Assembly (NCBI RefSeq): GCF_020858115.1 | Contig: NZ_JACYMM010000005.1 | Coordinates: 310,001 to 374,000 of the forward strand | DNA from: Janthinobacterium sp. FW305-129 | GTDB taxonomy: Bacteria > Pseudomonadota > Gammaproteobacteria > Burkholderiales > Burkholderiaceae_D | Direction: 5' to 3' | DNA: 64,000 bases | Shown here: positions 52,066 through 60,855 of the stretch, piece by piece | Numbering within the stretch: the stretch's first letter is position 1 | How the letters are laid out: each line of letters opens with the position of its first letter | Notes under the pieces: generated by a model | Told to the model about the DNA's origin: nothing | Seen by the model: only the letters and a program-made list of their open reading frames with translations | The model's database searches: none | Translations under genes and position numbers: made by a program

Positions 52066-53141
52066 TTTTATATTATTAATTAAATGAGAATAACGAATTA
52101 AATAAACGCAACATGCTCAGCAGATACCGATATCGTTAACAAATCGGCATCATATCCGTCGGGGCGACTCGGTAGCACATTGCACTAACCAGGAGAAGGA
52201 GAGGATAGATATTGCCCGAGACTCAGCCGGACATACATTTACCCTAGCCTGGTCAGCGCAACAAATTGACGTGCCTCAAAACGGGAACCGTAACAAGCTC
52301 AAAGTAATCGAGAGCCCGAGCAACACAGCCAGCCACTTTGACAACCGACTAATCGATGAATCATCCCACATCAAAGATGACATGAATCCAAGAAGATCAG
52401 AATGCGCTGAATGATGTGACGCAAGATATTTCTAATTGCTTTTTAAAAATACAGTCGCACCATTTTAACATTATTGTCTTGCTAAAAATACGAAATTCTC
52501 GCCTAAAAACCACATCCCGCCATGCAACCACAGCTCCATTTCTTCGCAACAACGATAGACAGAAAGCATATTGTCTGCATAAATATACTGCAGCAGATAC
52601 AGAAAATATTTTCAATTAAGCAAGCAATGACGCAATGACTGATAATGCAATTAACGGCCTGCTCCGGCACGCCGCATCACACGGCAGAGCACCCCAGCTG
52701 CAACGCCATCCCTCCCTCCGGCATGCCAGCGACGGCACGCCGCCAACAGCCAACACTTTTCGACATTTCCAGATGCTGCCTTCCAAACCTGCATGATATA
52801 TGCACAGCCTCCTATTTTCTAACCATCTTGTACGGTTTTACACCTTGTCACAATTCCGCAGCAACATAGCCACCGCCACCACCTATAATATTTGCCCTGC
52901 ATGCCAGATTCTGCCGCACATGCTTTAAAGCAAGCCAATCCTCAACAATTCCCACCTGCTGCGGCCATGACAGCAAGCCAGGTCGTCTATGCGCCCATAC
53001 CCGTCAAAGAGAAATACCACGCTATCAAATCTTTAAAGACAGCCTGCAGGCTTCACGCGGGAAAGTTGCTAGAGCAATAATTTCAGCAGACAACAAGACA
53101 GTCACGCCGCCTGCGGCATCGACCCCGAGGCAACAACACGC
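52066..53141. other. AT-rich intergenic region before the polysaccharide locus
   Basis: About 1.1 kb with no supported gene between pseB and rhlE. It is clearly AT-richer than its flanks (for example 52430-52500 and 52080-52110). The short open frames here (up to about 75 codons on either strand) lack ribosome sites and protein-like composition. A TATAAT lies at 52884-52889 on the plus strand, without a good -35. It presumably holds the promoter of the pse operon, possibly relics of exchanged DNA, and might hide a small RNA. Confidence 0.5.
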
Positions 53142-53173
53142 AAAAAAAAACGCTGGGGACAATGCCCCAGCGT
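53142..53173 (-). terminator. Rho-independent terminator after rhlE
   Basis: On the minus strand ACGCTGGGG (53165-53173) pairs with CCCCAGCGT (53150-53158) around a six-base loop, then a run of nine T (53142-53150). It lies 35 bases after the rhlE stop. Confidence 0.9.
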
Positions 53174-53207
53174 CTGCGCCATCCAGAATACAGACTGATA
53201 AACGTTA

Positions 53208-54746
53208 TTACTTCAACAAACCACCCAGCAACGCCGCCACCTTCTGCTTCGGCTTGACCGGCACCGGCGTCGTGCTGCTGGCAACCGGGGCTGCTGCCTT
53301 GGCCGGCTCATATGGCTTCAGGAACCAGGGATCGGCCTTTTCGCGGCGGGCGCCAGGACCGAAGGCGGGACGCGTGCCGCGTTCGGCGGAGCGGCTGTCG
53401 CGGCTCTCGCCGGCATGGCGGCTTTCGGAGGCGCGCGCGGGACGCGCCTCACCACCTTCGCTGCGGCGCGGCGGACGGCGCTCGCTGTCGCTGCTGCGGG
53501 CCGGAGCCGGGTTGAAGCCCGTCAATTCTCCGCGCTTGATGCTTTGCTTGATGAGCTTCTCGATATCGGCCAGCAAGCGCTCGTCTTTATCCGAGTAGAT
53601 CGAAATGGCGTCGCCCGAGGCGCCGGCGCGGCCCGTGCGGCCAATGCGGTGCACATAGTCTTCCGCGTTGTACGGCAAGTCGAAGTTGATGACGCAAGGC
53701 AAGTCGGAAATGTCCAGGCCGCGCGCCGCCACATCGGTGGCCACCAGCACGTCGATCTCGCCCTTCTTGAACGCTTCCAGCGCCGCCATGCGCTCTTGCT
53801 GGCTCTTGTCGCCGTGAATCGCCGTGGCGCTCATGCCTTCCTGCTCCAGCACGCGGGCCAGGCGCGAGGCGCCGATCTTGGTGTTCGAAAACACGATGAC
53901 CTGTTTCAGGTCGCGCTGGCGCAGCAGATGGGCGACCAGGGCATGCTTCTGGTCTTCCGTCACCTTGTAGACCACTTGCGTGACCTTGTCGGCCGTCTGG
54001 TTGCTGCGCGCCACTTCGATCGTCAGCGGATCGTTGAGGAAGGTGGCGGCCAGCTTCTTGATTTCTGGCGAGAACGTGGCCGAGAACATCAGGTTCTGGC
54101 GTTGCTTCGGCAACAAGTTGATGATGCGCTGCAAGTCCGGCAGGAAACCCATGTCCAGCATGCGGTCCGCTTCATCCATGACCAGCATCTGCACCTGGCT
54201 CAGGCTGATGTTCTTTTGCTCGATATGGTCGAGCAGGCGGCCCGGCGTGGCGATGACGATTTCCACGCCACCGCGCAGGATGACGGTTTGCGGCTTCATG
54301 TCCATGCCGCCGAACACGACGGTCGAACGCAGCGGCGTGTGCTTGGCGTAGGCCTTGACGTTTTCCGCCACCTGCACCGCCAGTTCGCGCGTCGGCGTGA
54401 GGATCAGCGCGCGCACCGGATGGCGTGCCGGCGACATGCTGCTGCTGGCATGCGCCATCAGCAACTGGATGATCGGCAAAGAAAAACCGGCCGTCTTGCC
54501 GGTGCCCGTTTGCGCGGCCCCCATCACATCGCGGCCTTGCAGCACCACGGGAATCGCTTGTTCCTGGATCGGTGTCGGATGGGTGTAACCCTGGTCGGTC
54601 AATGCGCGCTGGATTTCAGGCGCGAGGCCAAAGTCGGCAAAAGTCAGGCTGGGAGCAGCGGGTGCGGCAGGTGCAGGTGCGGCGGCAGGCGCCGCTTCAG
54701 GGGCAATCGCCGGGCTGGGCGTAGGAGTCGATTCGGTTTCAGACAT
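53208..54746 (-). CDS. rhlE: DEAD-box RNA helicase RhlE-type
   Basis: A 512-residue helicase. An N-terminal Pro/Ala-rich stretch (about 1-30) precedes the Q motif region FADFGLAPEIQRAL and PTPIQEQAIP. Motif I is AQTGTGKT, Ia PTRELAVQV, II VMDEADRMLD, III SATFS, V ATDVAARGLDI and VI HRIGRTGR. The C-terminus (about 390-512) is low-complexity, rich in Arg, Ser, Glu and Pro, and ends KVAALLGGLLK. RhlE-type helicases act in ribosome assembly and RNA decay, often in the cold. ATG 54746 is preferred; an upstream in-frame start at 54782 is possible. Confidence 0.93.
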   Translation of the reverse strand: MSETESTPTPSPAIAPEAAPAAAPAPAAPAAPSLTFADFGLAPEIQRALTDQGYTHPTPIQEQAIPVVLQGRDVMGAAQTGTGKTAGFSLPIIQLLMAHASSSMSPARHPVRALILTPTRELAVQVAENVKAYAKHTPLRSTVVFGGMDMKPQTVILRGGVEIVIATPGRLLDHIEQKNISLSQVQMLVMDEADRMLDMGFLPDLQRIINLLPKQRQNLMFSATFSPEIKKLAATFLNDPLTIEVARSNQTADKVTQVVYKVTEDQKHALVAHLLRQRDLKQVIVFSNTKIGASRLARVLEQEGMSATAIHGDKSQQERMAALEAFKKGEIDVLVATDVAARGLDISDLPCVINFDLPYNAEDYVHRIGRTGRAGASGDAISIYSDKDERLLADIEKLIKQSIKRGELTGFNPAPARSSDSERRPPRRSEGGEARPARASESRHAGESRDSRSAERGTRPAFGPGARREKADPWFLKPYEPAKAAAPVASSTTPVPVKPKQKVAALLGGLLK

Positions 54747-55067
54747 AAATTTTCTGGTGTGCCTCCGCACTGCGGAAGCCATGCTTTCTCAATAAACAAC
54801 ATTTCGGGGCACAGGCAGCTCCGTCTTGCAAGCCATGGATCATTGTTCTTGCGGCACCTCCGTGCTCCGGGACATGCTGTATGGCGTATGCGGGAGCGTC
54901 GAAGAGATGTGCTGCGATGGCGGCGGAGATCGCGCCGGCGGAACATCGCGCGCAGAAGATACAATATCAGTGCTGTAAACGATACCCTAATTCACCGCAA
55001 CTGTACACGGAAACCGTGATTTTTGAGCAAAAAGCGTTCCAGCAACGACGCGCCGGGATGCCGTATC
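54747..55067. other. intergenic region between rhlE and the small Cys-rich gene
   Basis: Divergent gap of about 320 bases. It includes a possible longer N-terminus of rhlE (to 54782) and, on the other side, an in-frame TTG at 55023 that could lengthen the small gene. I see no clear promoter, terminator or RNA in it. Confidence 0.4.
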
Positions 55068-55352
55068 ATGCTAGGTCCTATGCCAGCTCCTATGCCTGCT
55101 CCGATGCCTGCTCCGCCGTCCCCTGCCCTCATCATGCCTACCCCGCCTTTCCCCCACGATCCGCCACCGCAAGCGCCCAGCAAACCGGGCAATGACGAGT
55201 GCTGCCACAGCGGTTGTACCTTTTGCGTGCTGGAAATGTACCAGGAAGACCTGGCCACCTACGAAGCAGCCCTGAGGGCGTGGCAACAGCGCCAGCAAGC
55301 CGCTGCAGCCCCCGTCCCCAAAGGCGTCAGGAAACCGCGCAAGCGCGCTTAA
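55068..55352 (+). CDS. small Cys-rich oxidoreductase-like domain protein
   Basis: A 94-residue protein whose central part, ECCHSGCTFCVLEMYQEDLATYE, matches the Oxidored-like (PF09791) pattern CCxxGCxxCVxxxYxxxLxxY, with four cysteines likely to bind metal or form disulfides. Before it lies a Pro-rich region with three tandem MPAP units encoded by near-identical 12-base repeats (55080-55115). After it the tail is basic. ATG 55068 is used; TTG at 55023 is an in-frame alternative adding 15 residues. It ends exactly where the convergent chemotaxis gene ends. The function of the domain is not established. Confidence 0.72.
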   Translation: MLGPMPAPMPAPMPAPPSPALIMPTPPFPHDPPPQAPSKPGNDECCHSGCTFCVLEMYQEDLATYEAALRAWQQRQQAAAAPVPKGVRKPRKRA

Positions 55353-57038
55353 TTAAAAGCTTTCCCACTCATCCACTGGCGCCGCGCGGCGCGCCGTGCT
55401 GGCCAGTTGACGTGGCGCAACTGCCGGCGTCACGGCTGCCGGCGCCTTGACGCTGACGGGCGCGCGCGGCCGGCTCGCGGCAGCGCCGGTCGCATTGAGC
55501 TTGAAGATGCTGACCACTTCGCTCAGGCTGGCAGCCTGCTCCTGCATCGATTCGGCCGCTGCCGCCGCCTCTTCCACCAGGGCCGCATTTTGCTGCGTCA
55601 CCTGGTCCATCTGGGCGATGGCCTGGTTGACCTGCTCGATACCGGCGCTCTGCTCGCTGCTGGCGGCCGTGATCTCGCTCATGATGTCCGTCACGCGCGT
55701 GATGCTGGCAACGATGTCATCCATCGTGCGGCCCGCCTGGTCCACCAGTTTCGAGCCCGCCTCGACCTTCTCGACGGAATCGCCGATCAGCACCTTGATA
55801 TCCTTGGCCGCCGCGGCCGAGCGTTGCGCCAGGTTGCGCACTTCCGTGGCGACGACGGCAAAGCCGCGCCCCTGCTCGCCTGCGCGCGCCGCCTCGACGG
55901 CCGCATTCAGGGCCAGGATATTGGTCTGGAAGGCAATACCGTCGATGACGGCGATGATGTCGACGATCTTGCGCGACGACGCGTTGATCGACGCCATCGT
56001 GCCCACCACTTCGCTGACCACCTTGCCGCCCTCGATGGCGATGCTCGACGAGGTCAGCGCCATGGTGTTGGCCTGGCGCGCATTGTCCGCATTCTGCTTC
56101 ACGGTCGAGGTCAGTTCTTCCATCGACGAGGCCGTTTCTTCCAGCGAACTGGCCTGCTCTTCCGTGCGCGACGACAGATCCTGGTTGCCGGCGGCGATCT
56201 GGCTCGACGCCGTGGCGATGGTATCGGTGCCGCTGCGTACCTGGCCCACCAGGCTTTGCAGGCTGGCATTCATGTCTTTCAGAGCTTGCATCAATTGCCC
56301 CGTTTCGTCTTGCGATTGCACAACAATATGCGCCGTCAAGTCGCCGGCCGCCACCTGGCGCGCCACGCCGACGGCCTCGATCAGCGGACGCGCCACGCTG
56401 CGCGCCACCCACAGCGCCAGCAGCATGCCGATGACGACGATGCCTACCAGCAAGCCGATCAGGCTGGCGCGCGAGGCCGCATAGGTGGCGTCGGCACTGG
56501 CGCTCGAACGCACGCCGCCGTCCGTGTTAATGGCCACCAGTTTATCGAGCGCCACCATCATGTCCGCCATGACCTTGGCGGACGGGCCCACGGCCAGCGC
56601 GCGCGCCTCTTCCTTCTTCATCTCGCGCGACAGGCTCAGCATGGTCGCGTGCAGGCGCATGAATTCATCGTTGAGCGTCAGGAAACGCTCGAATACTTCT
56701 TTCTCGCCCGGTTCCGAAATCAGGCGGCGGTAGTTGTCGCCGTCCGTCTTCAGCTTTGCCTGCGTTTCCGTCATGCGCGTTTCATTCTGCGCCATGTCGG
56801 CATCCTGGGCGGCCAGCATGTGCGCCAGTTCCCAGCGGCGGAAATCACTGACATCGCTGCGCATGGACATGGCCGCCAGCACGCTGGGCATCCAGTTGGC
56901 GGACAGATCCGTCGACGCGGTATTGATGCGCGCCATGGACAGGATCGCCGACACGCCCAGCGCGGCCGTCAACAGCAGCACGGCGCCAAACGACAAGATC
57001 AGCTTGGTGGCAATTTTCAGATCAAAAAACCATTTCAT
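55353..57038 (-). CDS. methyl-accepting chemotaxis protein
   Basis: A 561-residue receptor. First membrane helix about 10-33 ([21 protein letters not shown]), a four-helix-bundle periplasmic domain of about 155 residues, a second helix about 188-210 and a HAMP domain. The signalling region starts [35 protein letters not shown] in pieces and has the hairpin tip [29 protein letters not shown]. The last residues DEWESF form a C-terminal WxSF-type pentapeptide of the kind that tethers CheR/CheB. SD AAGGAAAG precedes the ATG. Ligand unknown. Confidence 0.95.
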   Translation of the reverse strand: MKWFFDLKIATKLILSFGAVLLLTAALGVSAILSMARINTASTDLSANWMPSVLAAMSMRSDVSDFRRWELAHMLAAQDADMAQNETRMTETQAKLKTDGDNYRRLISEPGEKEVFERFLTLNDEFMRLHATMLSLSREMKKEEARALAVGPSAKVMADMMVALDKLVAINTDGGVRSSASADATYAASRASLIGLLVGIVVIGMLLALWVARSVARPLIEAVGVARQVAAGDLTAHIVVQSQDETGQLMQALKDMNASLQSLVGQVRSGTDTIATASSQIAAGNQDLSSRTEEQASSLEETASSMEELTSTVKQNADNARQANTMALTSSSIAIEGGKVVSEVVGTMASINASSRKIVDIIAVIDGIAFQTNILALNAAVEAARAGEQGRGFAVVATEVRNLAQRSAAAAKDIKVLIGDSVEKVEAGSKLVDQAGRTMDDIVASITRVTDIMSEITAASSEQSAGIEQVNQAIAQMDQVTQQNAALVEEAAAAAESMQEQAASLSEVVSIFKLNATGAAASRPRAPVSVKAPAAVTPAVAPRQLASTARRAAPVDEWESF

Positions 57039-57455
57039 GCGTTGCTTTCCTTCATTAAACGGATAAACGGGACTAGACAGGCGCGCGCGCCATCGCGGCG
57101 CAGGCCATGAGACGGCTCATTCCGACACGCCGGCAAAATTTCCGCAATGCAACATTTTATCACCATCGTCATGCCGCGCAGACTGCTTTGATCGCGGCAC
57201 GCGGCCAAAGTTCAGATGTCGCGGGCAAGGTGCAGCATTTTTTTGTCCAGGCACTGTTGTTTCCACACGGAAAAATTAAGCGGCAGGCGTAGGAGTCGGA
57301 TGACAAGAGGCAATGTTCCTAGCCTACATAAGCGCGTCGGCTCATCCGATGCCCGCCGCCGCCCCCTGGTTCTATAGTGGATACAAGATTCAGCACAACG
57401 CTAGCAAGCCAGAAAAGCAGCGCCATCCAACAAAATCAGAAGACGAGGCCCTACC
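57039..57455. other. divergent intergenic region between the receptor and the Crp/Fnr gene
   Basis: About 417 bases with start regions of two divergent genes. On the minus side a good ribosome site precedes the receptor. I looked for a flagellar-type sigma-28 promoter (TAAA-N15-GCCGATAA) and did not find a convincing one. No RNA gene or repeat is seen. Confidence 0.4.
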
Positions 57456-58262
57456 ATGTACAAAGCTTATAGCAACCTGACCCCAGCAACGAATAACCAC
57501 GCCGCTGCCCAGCATAACTGGCAAGCCGCTCCCGCCACGCCCATGATCAGCATCACCGGCGCGCAACAGAACGAATTGCTGCGCGCCTTGTCGCGCACCG
57601 ATCTGGAGCGCCTGTTTTGCCAACTGGAATTGGTCGCTTTGCCTGCCGGCAAGCACCTGTTCGATTGTGGCGGCAAGATTGACTACACGTACTTCCCCAC
57701 CAACGCCATCGTTTCCCTGTTATATGTGATGGAAGACGGCGCCACCACCGAGATCGCCGTCATCGGCCGCGAAGGCGTGGCCGGCGTGGTGCTGTACGAA
57801 GCCGAGCGCGCCACCTGCACCGCCATCGTGCAGACGGCCGGCTACGGCTACCGCCTGAAAACGGCCTTCCTGCGGGAAGTCTTCAATGAAGGCGGCGCGC
57901 TGGCGCAATTGCTGATGCGCTACACCAGCGCCATGTTTGCGCAGATGGCGCAAAACGTGGTGGGCGGTCGCCATTGCAGCATCGAACAAAAACTGTGCCG
58001 CTGGCTGCTGGACCGCCTCGACCGTTCCCTGTCGAACGAGCTGAAGGTCACGCAAGACACCATGGCCAACATGCTGGGCGTGCGCCGCGAAAGCGTCACC
58101 GTCACGGCCCGCAAGCTGCAGGACGAAGGCTTGATCCAGTACCGCCGCGGCACGGTCGAAGTGCTCGACCGCGAAGGCCTGGAAGCGGCCGCCGGCAATT
58201 GCTACAAGGCAGCGCGCGCCGGTTTCGAACAATTCCGCAGCGGCATCAGCGCGCACAATTAA
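57456..58262 (+). CDS. Crp/Fnr-family transcriptional regulator
   Basis: A 268-residue regulator. After about 35 low-complexity residues comes a cyclic-nucleotide-binding-like beta barrel: CQLELVALPAGKHLFDCGG, then YFPTNAIVSLLYVMEDGATTEIAVIGREGVAG, and YGYRLKTAFLREVFNEGG. The C-terminal helix-turn-helix has KVTQDTMANMLGVRRESVTVTARKLQDEG, near residues 203-232. The VIGREGVAG form without the cAMP-contact Arg-Ser pair, and the lack of an Fnr cysteine cluster, suggest a member that senses neither cAMP nor O2 through a 4Fe-4S cluster. Target genes unknown. Confidence 0.9.
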   Translation: MYKAYSNLTPATNNHAAAQHNWQAAPATPMISITGAQQNELLRALSRTDLERLFCQLELVALPAGKHLFDCGGKIDYTYFPTNAIVSLLYVMEDGATTEIAVIGREGVAGVVLYEAERATCTAIVQTAGYGYRLKTAFLREVFNEGGALAQLLMRYTSAMFAQMAQNVVGGRHCSIEQKLCRWLLDRLDRSLSNELKVTQDTMANMLGVRRESVTVTARKLQDEGLIQYRRGTVEVLDREGLEAAAGNCYKAARAGFEQFRSGISAHN

Positions 58263-58329
58263 ACGGCGCTGGCAAACGGCCAGGCAAGCGGGTATCGTAA
58301 GCATTCCCCGACTACCCCGGAGACTGGCC

Positions 58330-58935
58330 ATGAAACTGATCGGTATGCTCGACTCGCCCTATGTGCGCAGGGTCGCCATTTGTTTGCAACTGCAGGGCAT
58401 TAGCTACGAGCACCTGTCGCTGTCCGTGTTCCGCAACATGGATGCCGTGCGCGAGATCAACCCCGTCATCAAGGTGCCGACCCTGGTCCTGGACGACGGG
58501 CAAGTGCTGATGGACTCTACCTTGATCCTGCAATATCTATCGCTGCTGCGCCCGGACACGTCCACCCCTCCCCTCGCCGACAGCGTGCGGGCGCTGCGCC
58601 TGACGGGCCTGGCCTTGGCCGCCTATGAAAAAGCCGTGCAAATCGTCTACGAACGCAAGCTGCGTCCGCTCGACAAGCAACACGCGCCGTGGCTGGAGCG
58701 AGTCAGCATGCAACTGCATGCCGCCTGGAACGCGCTGGAACAGGAATGCGCGCACCTGCCCCTGCCTGGCGAGACGGGCCGTATCGACGAGGCGGGCGTG
58801 ACCATTGCCGTCGGCTGGAGCTTCGCCCAGCTGGAAACGCCCGATATCGTCAAGCCGGCCGACTATCCTGCCGTGCACGCCTACACGCGCTCGGCGGAAA
58901 CCCTGCCTGCCTTCCTGGCCACGCCGCCAGTCTGA
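58330..58935 (+). CDS. glutathione S-transferase family protein
   Basis: A 201-residue protein. N-terminal thioredoxin-like domain: KLIGMLDSPYVRRVAICLQ with a Ser/Tyr active-site region at residues 8-10, NPVIKVPTLVLDDG with the cis-proline near residue 48, and DSTLILQYL with the glutathione-binding Ser. The C-terminal helical domain ends near HAYTRSAETLPAFLAT. Full length for the family. Convergent with the GFA-type gene, which stands nine bases away. Substrate unknown. Confidence 0.9.
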   Translation: MKLIGMLDSPYVRRVAICLQLQGISYEHLSLSVFRNMDAVREINPVIKVPTLVLDDGQVLMDSTLILQYLSLLRPDTSTPPLADSVRALRLTGLALAAYEKAVQIVYERKLRPLDKQHAPWLERVSMQLHAAWNALEQECAHLPLPGETGRIDEAGVTIAVGWSFAQLETPDIVKPADYPAVHAYTRSAETLPAFLATPPV

Positions 58936-58944
58936 CGCGCCCGG

Positions 58945-59352
58945 CTAACTGCCTGCGACAGGCGCCATGGCGGCCGGATCAAAATGCCACCAGCCCGGCC
59001 TGACATCGTCAAACGAGTGATATTCTGGCGCAAAGGCCGCCTGGGTAGGATCATCAAAACTGCCCACCAGCAAGGCCACCGTCGGCGCGTCGTCGATGGC
59101 GCCGATGGAACTGCCGCACGCGGCGCAAAAGGCCCGGCTGGAATAATCGGAAGAGCGGTAGGTGGCCGGAGCGCCAGCCGTGCCCGTCCAGCGCACTTGA
59201 TCGCGCGCAAACTCCACCCACGCCACCGTCGGCGCGCCCGTATGCTGCTGGCAATTGCGGCAGGAGCAGCTGTGCGCATTGCTACCCTCGCCGCTTACTT
59301 CAAAGCGCACCGCGCCACATAGACAGCCGCCTGTTTGCACCGCATTTTCCAT
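58945..59352 (-). CDS. GFA/CENP-V family zinc protein
   Basis: A 135-residue protein with the three zinc-ligand clusters of the glutathione-dependent formaldehyde-activating (GFA) fold: GGCLCGAVRFEV near residue 9, SCSCRNCQQHTGA near 28 and FCAACGSSIG near 74. The CRNCQ variant is the common short form. A GAGGAG site precedes ATG 59352. Most GFA-like proteins are not true formaldehyde-glutathione enzymes, so no reaction is assigned. Confidence 0.88.
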   Translation of the reverse strand: MENAVQTGGCLCGAVRFEVSGEGSNAHSCSCRNCQQHTGAPTVAWVEFARDQVRWTGTAGAPATYRSSDYSSRAFCAACGSSIGAIDDAPTVALLVGSFDDPTQAAFAPEYHSFDDVRPGWWHFDPAAMAPVAGS

Positions 59353-59473
59353 CGCTTCTCCTCGTTTGCACCGTTGCGCACCCTGCCAGCAGATACGTAC
59401 CCGGTACAATATTGCCACAACCCTCTACCTGGCGCGCCTGGCAGCACATGGCGCCGGCACTATGAAAGAATAA

Positions 59474-59968
59474 ATGGAAGACATCAATTGCGAAGGCTTG
59501 CCGCACATCCGCGTATTGGCAGGCGAAAACACCAGCGGTCCCGTATATGAAACCCTGCCGGCGCGCCAGATCGACGAGCACGTCTACGAACTGCTGGCCT
59601 CGCCCGGCCTGACCCTGAACCTGGCACGCGGCGACATCGTCAACATCGCCAACCCGCTCGCCCCCGCCGAAGTCTTAAAGCGCGGCGGCAACTTCTGCAT
59701 CCATATCTACGATGCCGACGACGTGTCGCAAGAGGCAGTGGACCTGCTCGAGCGTGACGTGCAAAGCCAGCTGGGCGGAACCCTGGACGGCCAGTACAAG
59801 GGCAACCTCACCTTCAGCGTGCCGGGACACCACGGCATCTACAACGTCAACGGCCCCTTCGACGCCTTCCGAGAAGCAACGGGCGTGGAATGGTACTTCG
59901 CCAATATCTACGTCAACCTCGATGACGACGATGATGAAACCTTGCTCAACTGGTGGGTGGATATGTAA
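59474..59968 (+). CDS. DUF4265-type protein
   Basis: A 164-residue acidic soluble protein with ETLPARQIDEHVYELLASPGLTLNLARGDIV early on, in line with the DUF4265 fold. The middle has GGNFCIHIYDADD and the C-terminal region is very acidic (VNLDDDDDETLLNWWVDM at the end). DUF4265 genes often lie beside toxin or immunity genes in proteobacteria; here the next gene downstream is a decayed BPSL0067-type gene with its STY0301-like partner. No catalytic residues are visible. Function unknown. Confidence 0.75.
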   Translation: MEDINCEGLPHIRVLAGENTSGPVYETLPARQIDEHVYELLASPGLTLNLARGDIVNIANPLAPAEVLKRGGNFCIHIYDADDVSQEAVDLLERDVQSQLGGTLDGQYKGNLTFSVPGHHGIYNVNGPFDAFREATGVEWYFANIYVNLDDDDDETLLNWWVDM

Positions 59969-60093
59969 GGTTGTCCGTGCACCAGGCGGGGCCATGACAC
60001 ATGTCAATGTTCTGTATTGCTCTGGCCCCCATCAAGATGCTAACCCACGCCTTGCATACGCTCTCTCTATCATCAACCACAGAGAGAAACGCT

Positions 60094-60328
60094 ATGCCTT
60101 ACAAAAAGCGGTATCGCGAAAGGCACAGTGATTGCCACCTTCGTCAACGGCCGCTATCAGAATCTGCGGCAGGGCAATCATGCGGCGCTGTTCATCCGCC
60201 AGGTGCCTGGAGGCATAGAAATTTTCGACCAGTGGCGTCACCACAAGCCCAGCGCCCGCGTGATCTACTTCGGCCGTTCGGCGGCCGGGGCATCGAATCG
60301 TCCCGAACTCTATTCGGTAGTGGAATGA
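60094..60328 (+). pseudogene. BPSL0067-family gene remnant
   Basis: The frame through 60128-60328 encodes VIATFVNGRYQNLRQGNHAALFIRQ-type sequence (GNHAALFIRQ, GIEIFDQW, VIYFGRSAAG), which matches the C-terminal half of BPSL0067-family proteins (about 130-150 residues, NlpC/P60-like). The start ATGCCTTAC at 60094 is a typical MPY beginning with a ribosome-site-like AGAGAG, but it is out of frame with the rest by one base, and the region that should carry the catalytic GQCV cysteine is missing. An internal deletion of about 100 bases explains both. The retained histidine lies in GNHAA. The 3' end overlaps the next gene by ATGA. Confidence 0.7.
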
Positions 60329-60855
60329 AGCCGCTCGCACTGGCGACATTGGTCATCGCTGCCGCGGCGATGCGGCCAGCTGCCGCAGCCCCCATTGCGT
60401 CCGTTTCTTGCCCGCAAGCGCCTCCCTCAAGCTGGAACCTGCCGGCCAGCAAACTCGATGGCGTACGCGTGCTGTCCTATCCGGCGGATCAGCCGCCAGC
60501 AGCTGGCGAAGCCTTGCCTATCCTGGCCCCGGACAAGGAATGGACACGCAACGGTACCTTGCATCAACGCTGGGACATCAATTTTGATGCGCCCGAGTAT
60601 CTGTTTCAGGTGGACTGCCTGTATGCGGGTACCGAACGCTACCTGCGCATGGCTTTGCCAGGCGTAAAACAGTGCGTTGCAGCCATTACACAGCAAACGA
60701 AAATAGTCAGTTTTCAGTGCAATAGTGCGCTCAATACCACTCCTCAAGCCACTCCCCGCAGTCGCGTCAAACATGCAAAAATCCATTCAGAAATGACTGG
60801 TAAGCAAGGTCAGCAAGCGGCAAGCGCGTTCGATGTGCGGCAGCCCTACGATTGA
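60325..60855 (+). CDS. exported STY0301-like protein
   Basis: A 176-residue protein with a signal peptide (about residues 1-22, MKPLALATLVIAAAAMRPAAAA). The mature part has LDGVRVLSYPADQPP, PILAPDKEWTRNGTLHQRWDI and YLFQVDCLYAGTERYLRMALPG. This fits the STY0301 family, which often follows BPSL0067-type genes. Four cysteines (SVSCP, VDCLY, VKQCV, SFQCN) probably form periplasmic disulfides. Its start overlaps the stop of the broken gene by ATGA. The reading frame is intact while its partner is not, as would be kept for an immunity-like role. That role is inference. It overlaps pdxJ by ten bases at its end. Confidence 0.75.
   Translation: MKPLALATLVIAAAAMRPAAAAPIASVSCPQAPPSSWNLPASKLDGVRVLSYPADQPPAAGEALPILAPDKEWTRNGTLHQRWDINFDAPEYLFQVDCLYAGTERYLRMALPGVKQCVAAITQQTKIVSFQCNSALNTTPQATPRSRVKHAKIHSEMTGKQGQQAASAFDVRQPYD

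Noticed and set aside
52160-52200. JUMPstart/ops-like sequence near the polysaccharide locus (CGGTAGCAC)
   Set aside because: Only part of GGCGGTAG matches, and it lies on the strand opposite to the locus.
52397-53080. Short open frames in the AT-rich gap (60-75 codons, both strands)
   Set aside because: No ribosome sites, unlike codon use of neighbours, and mutual overlap; one begins directly at a -10-like sequence.
57039-57140. Possible sigma-28 promoter for the chemotaxis receptor
   Set aside because: No TAAA and GCCGATAA pair at 15-base spacing was found on the minus strand.
60001-60324. Longer N-terminal extension of the STY0301-like gene in the same frame
   Set aside because: The extension reads through the BPSL0067-like region in a non-coding frame; the ATG at 60325 starts a clear signal peptide.
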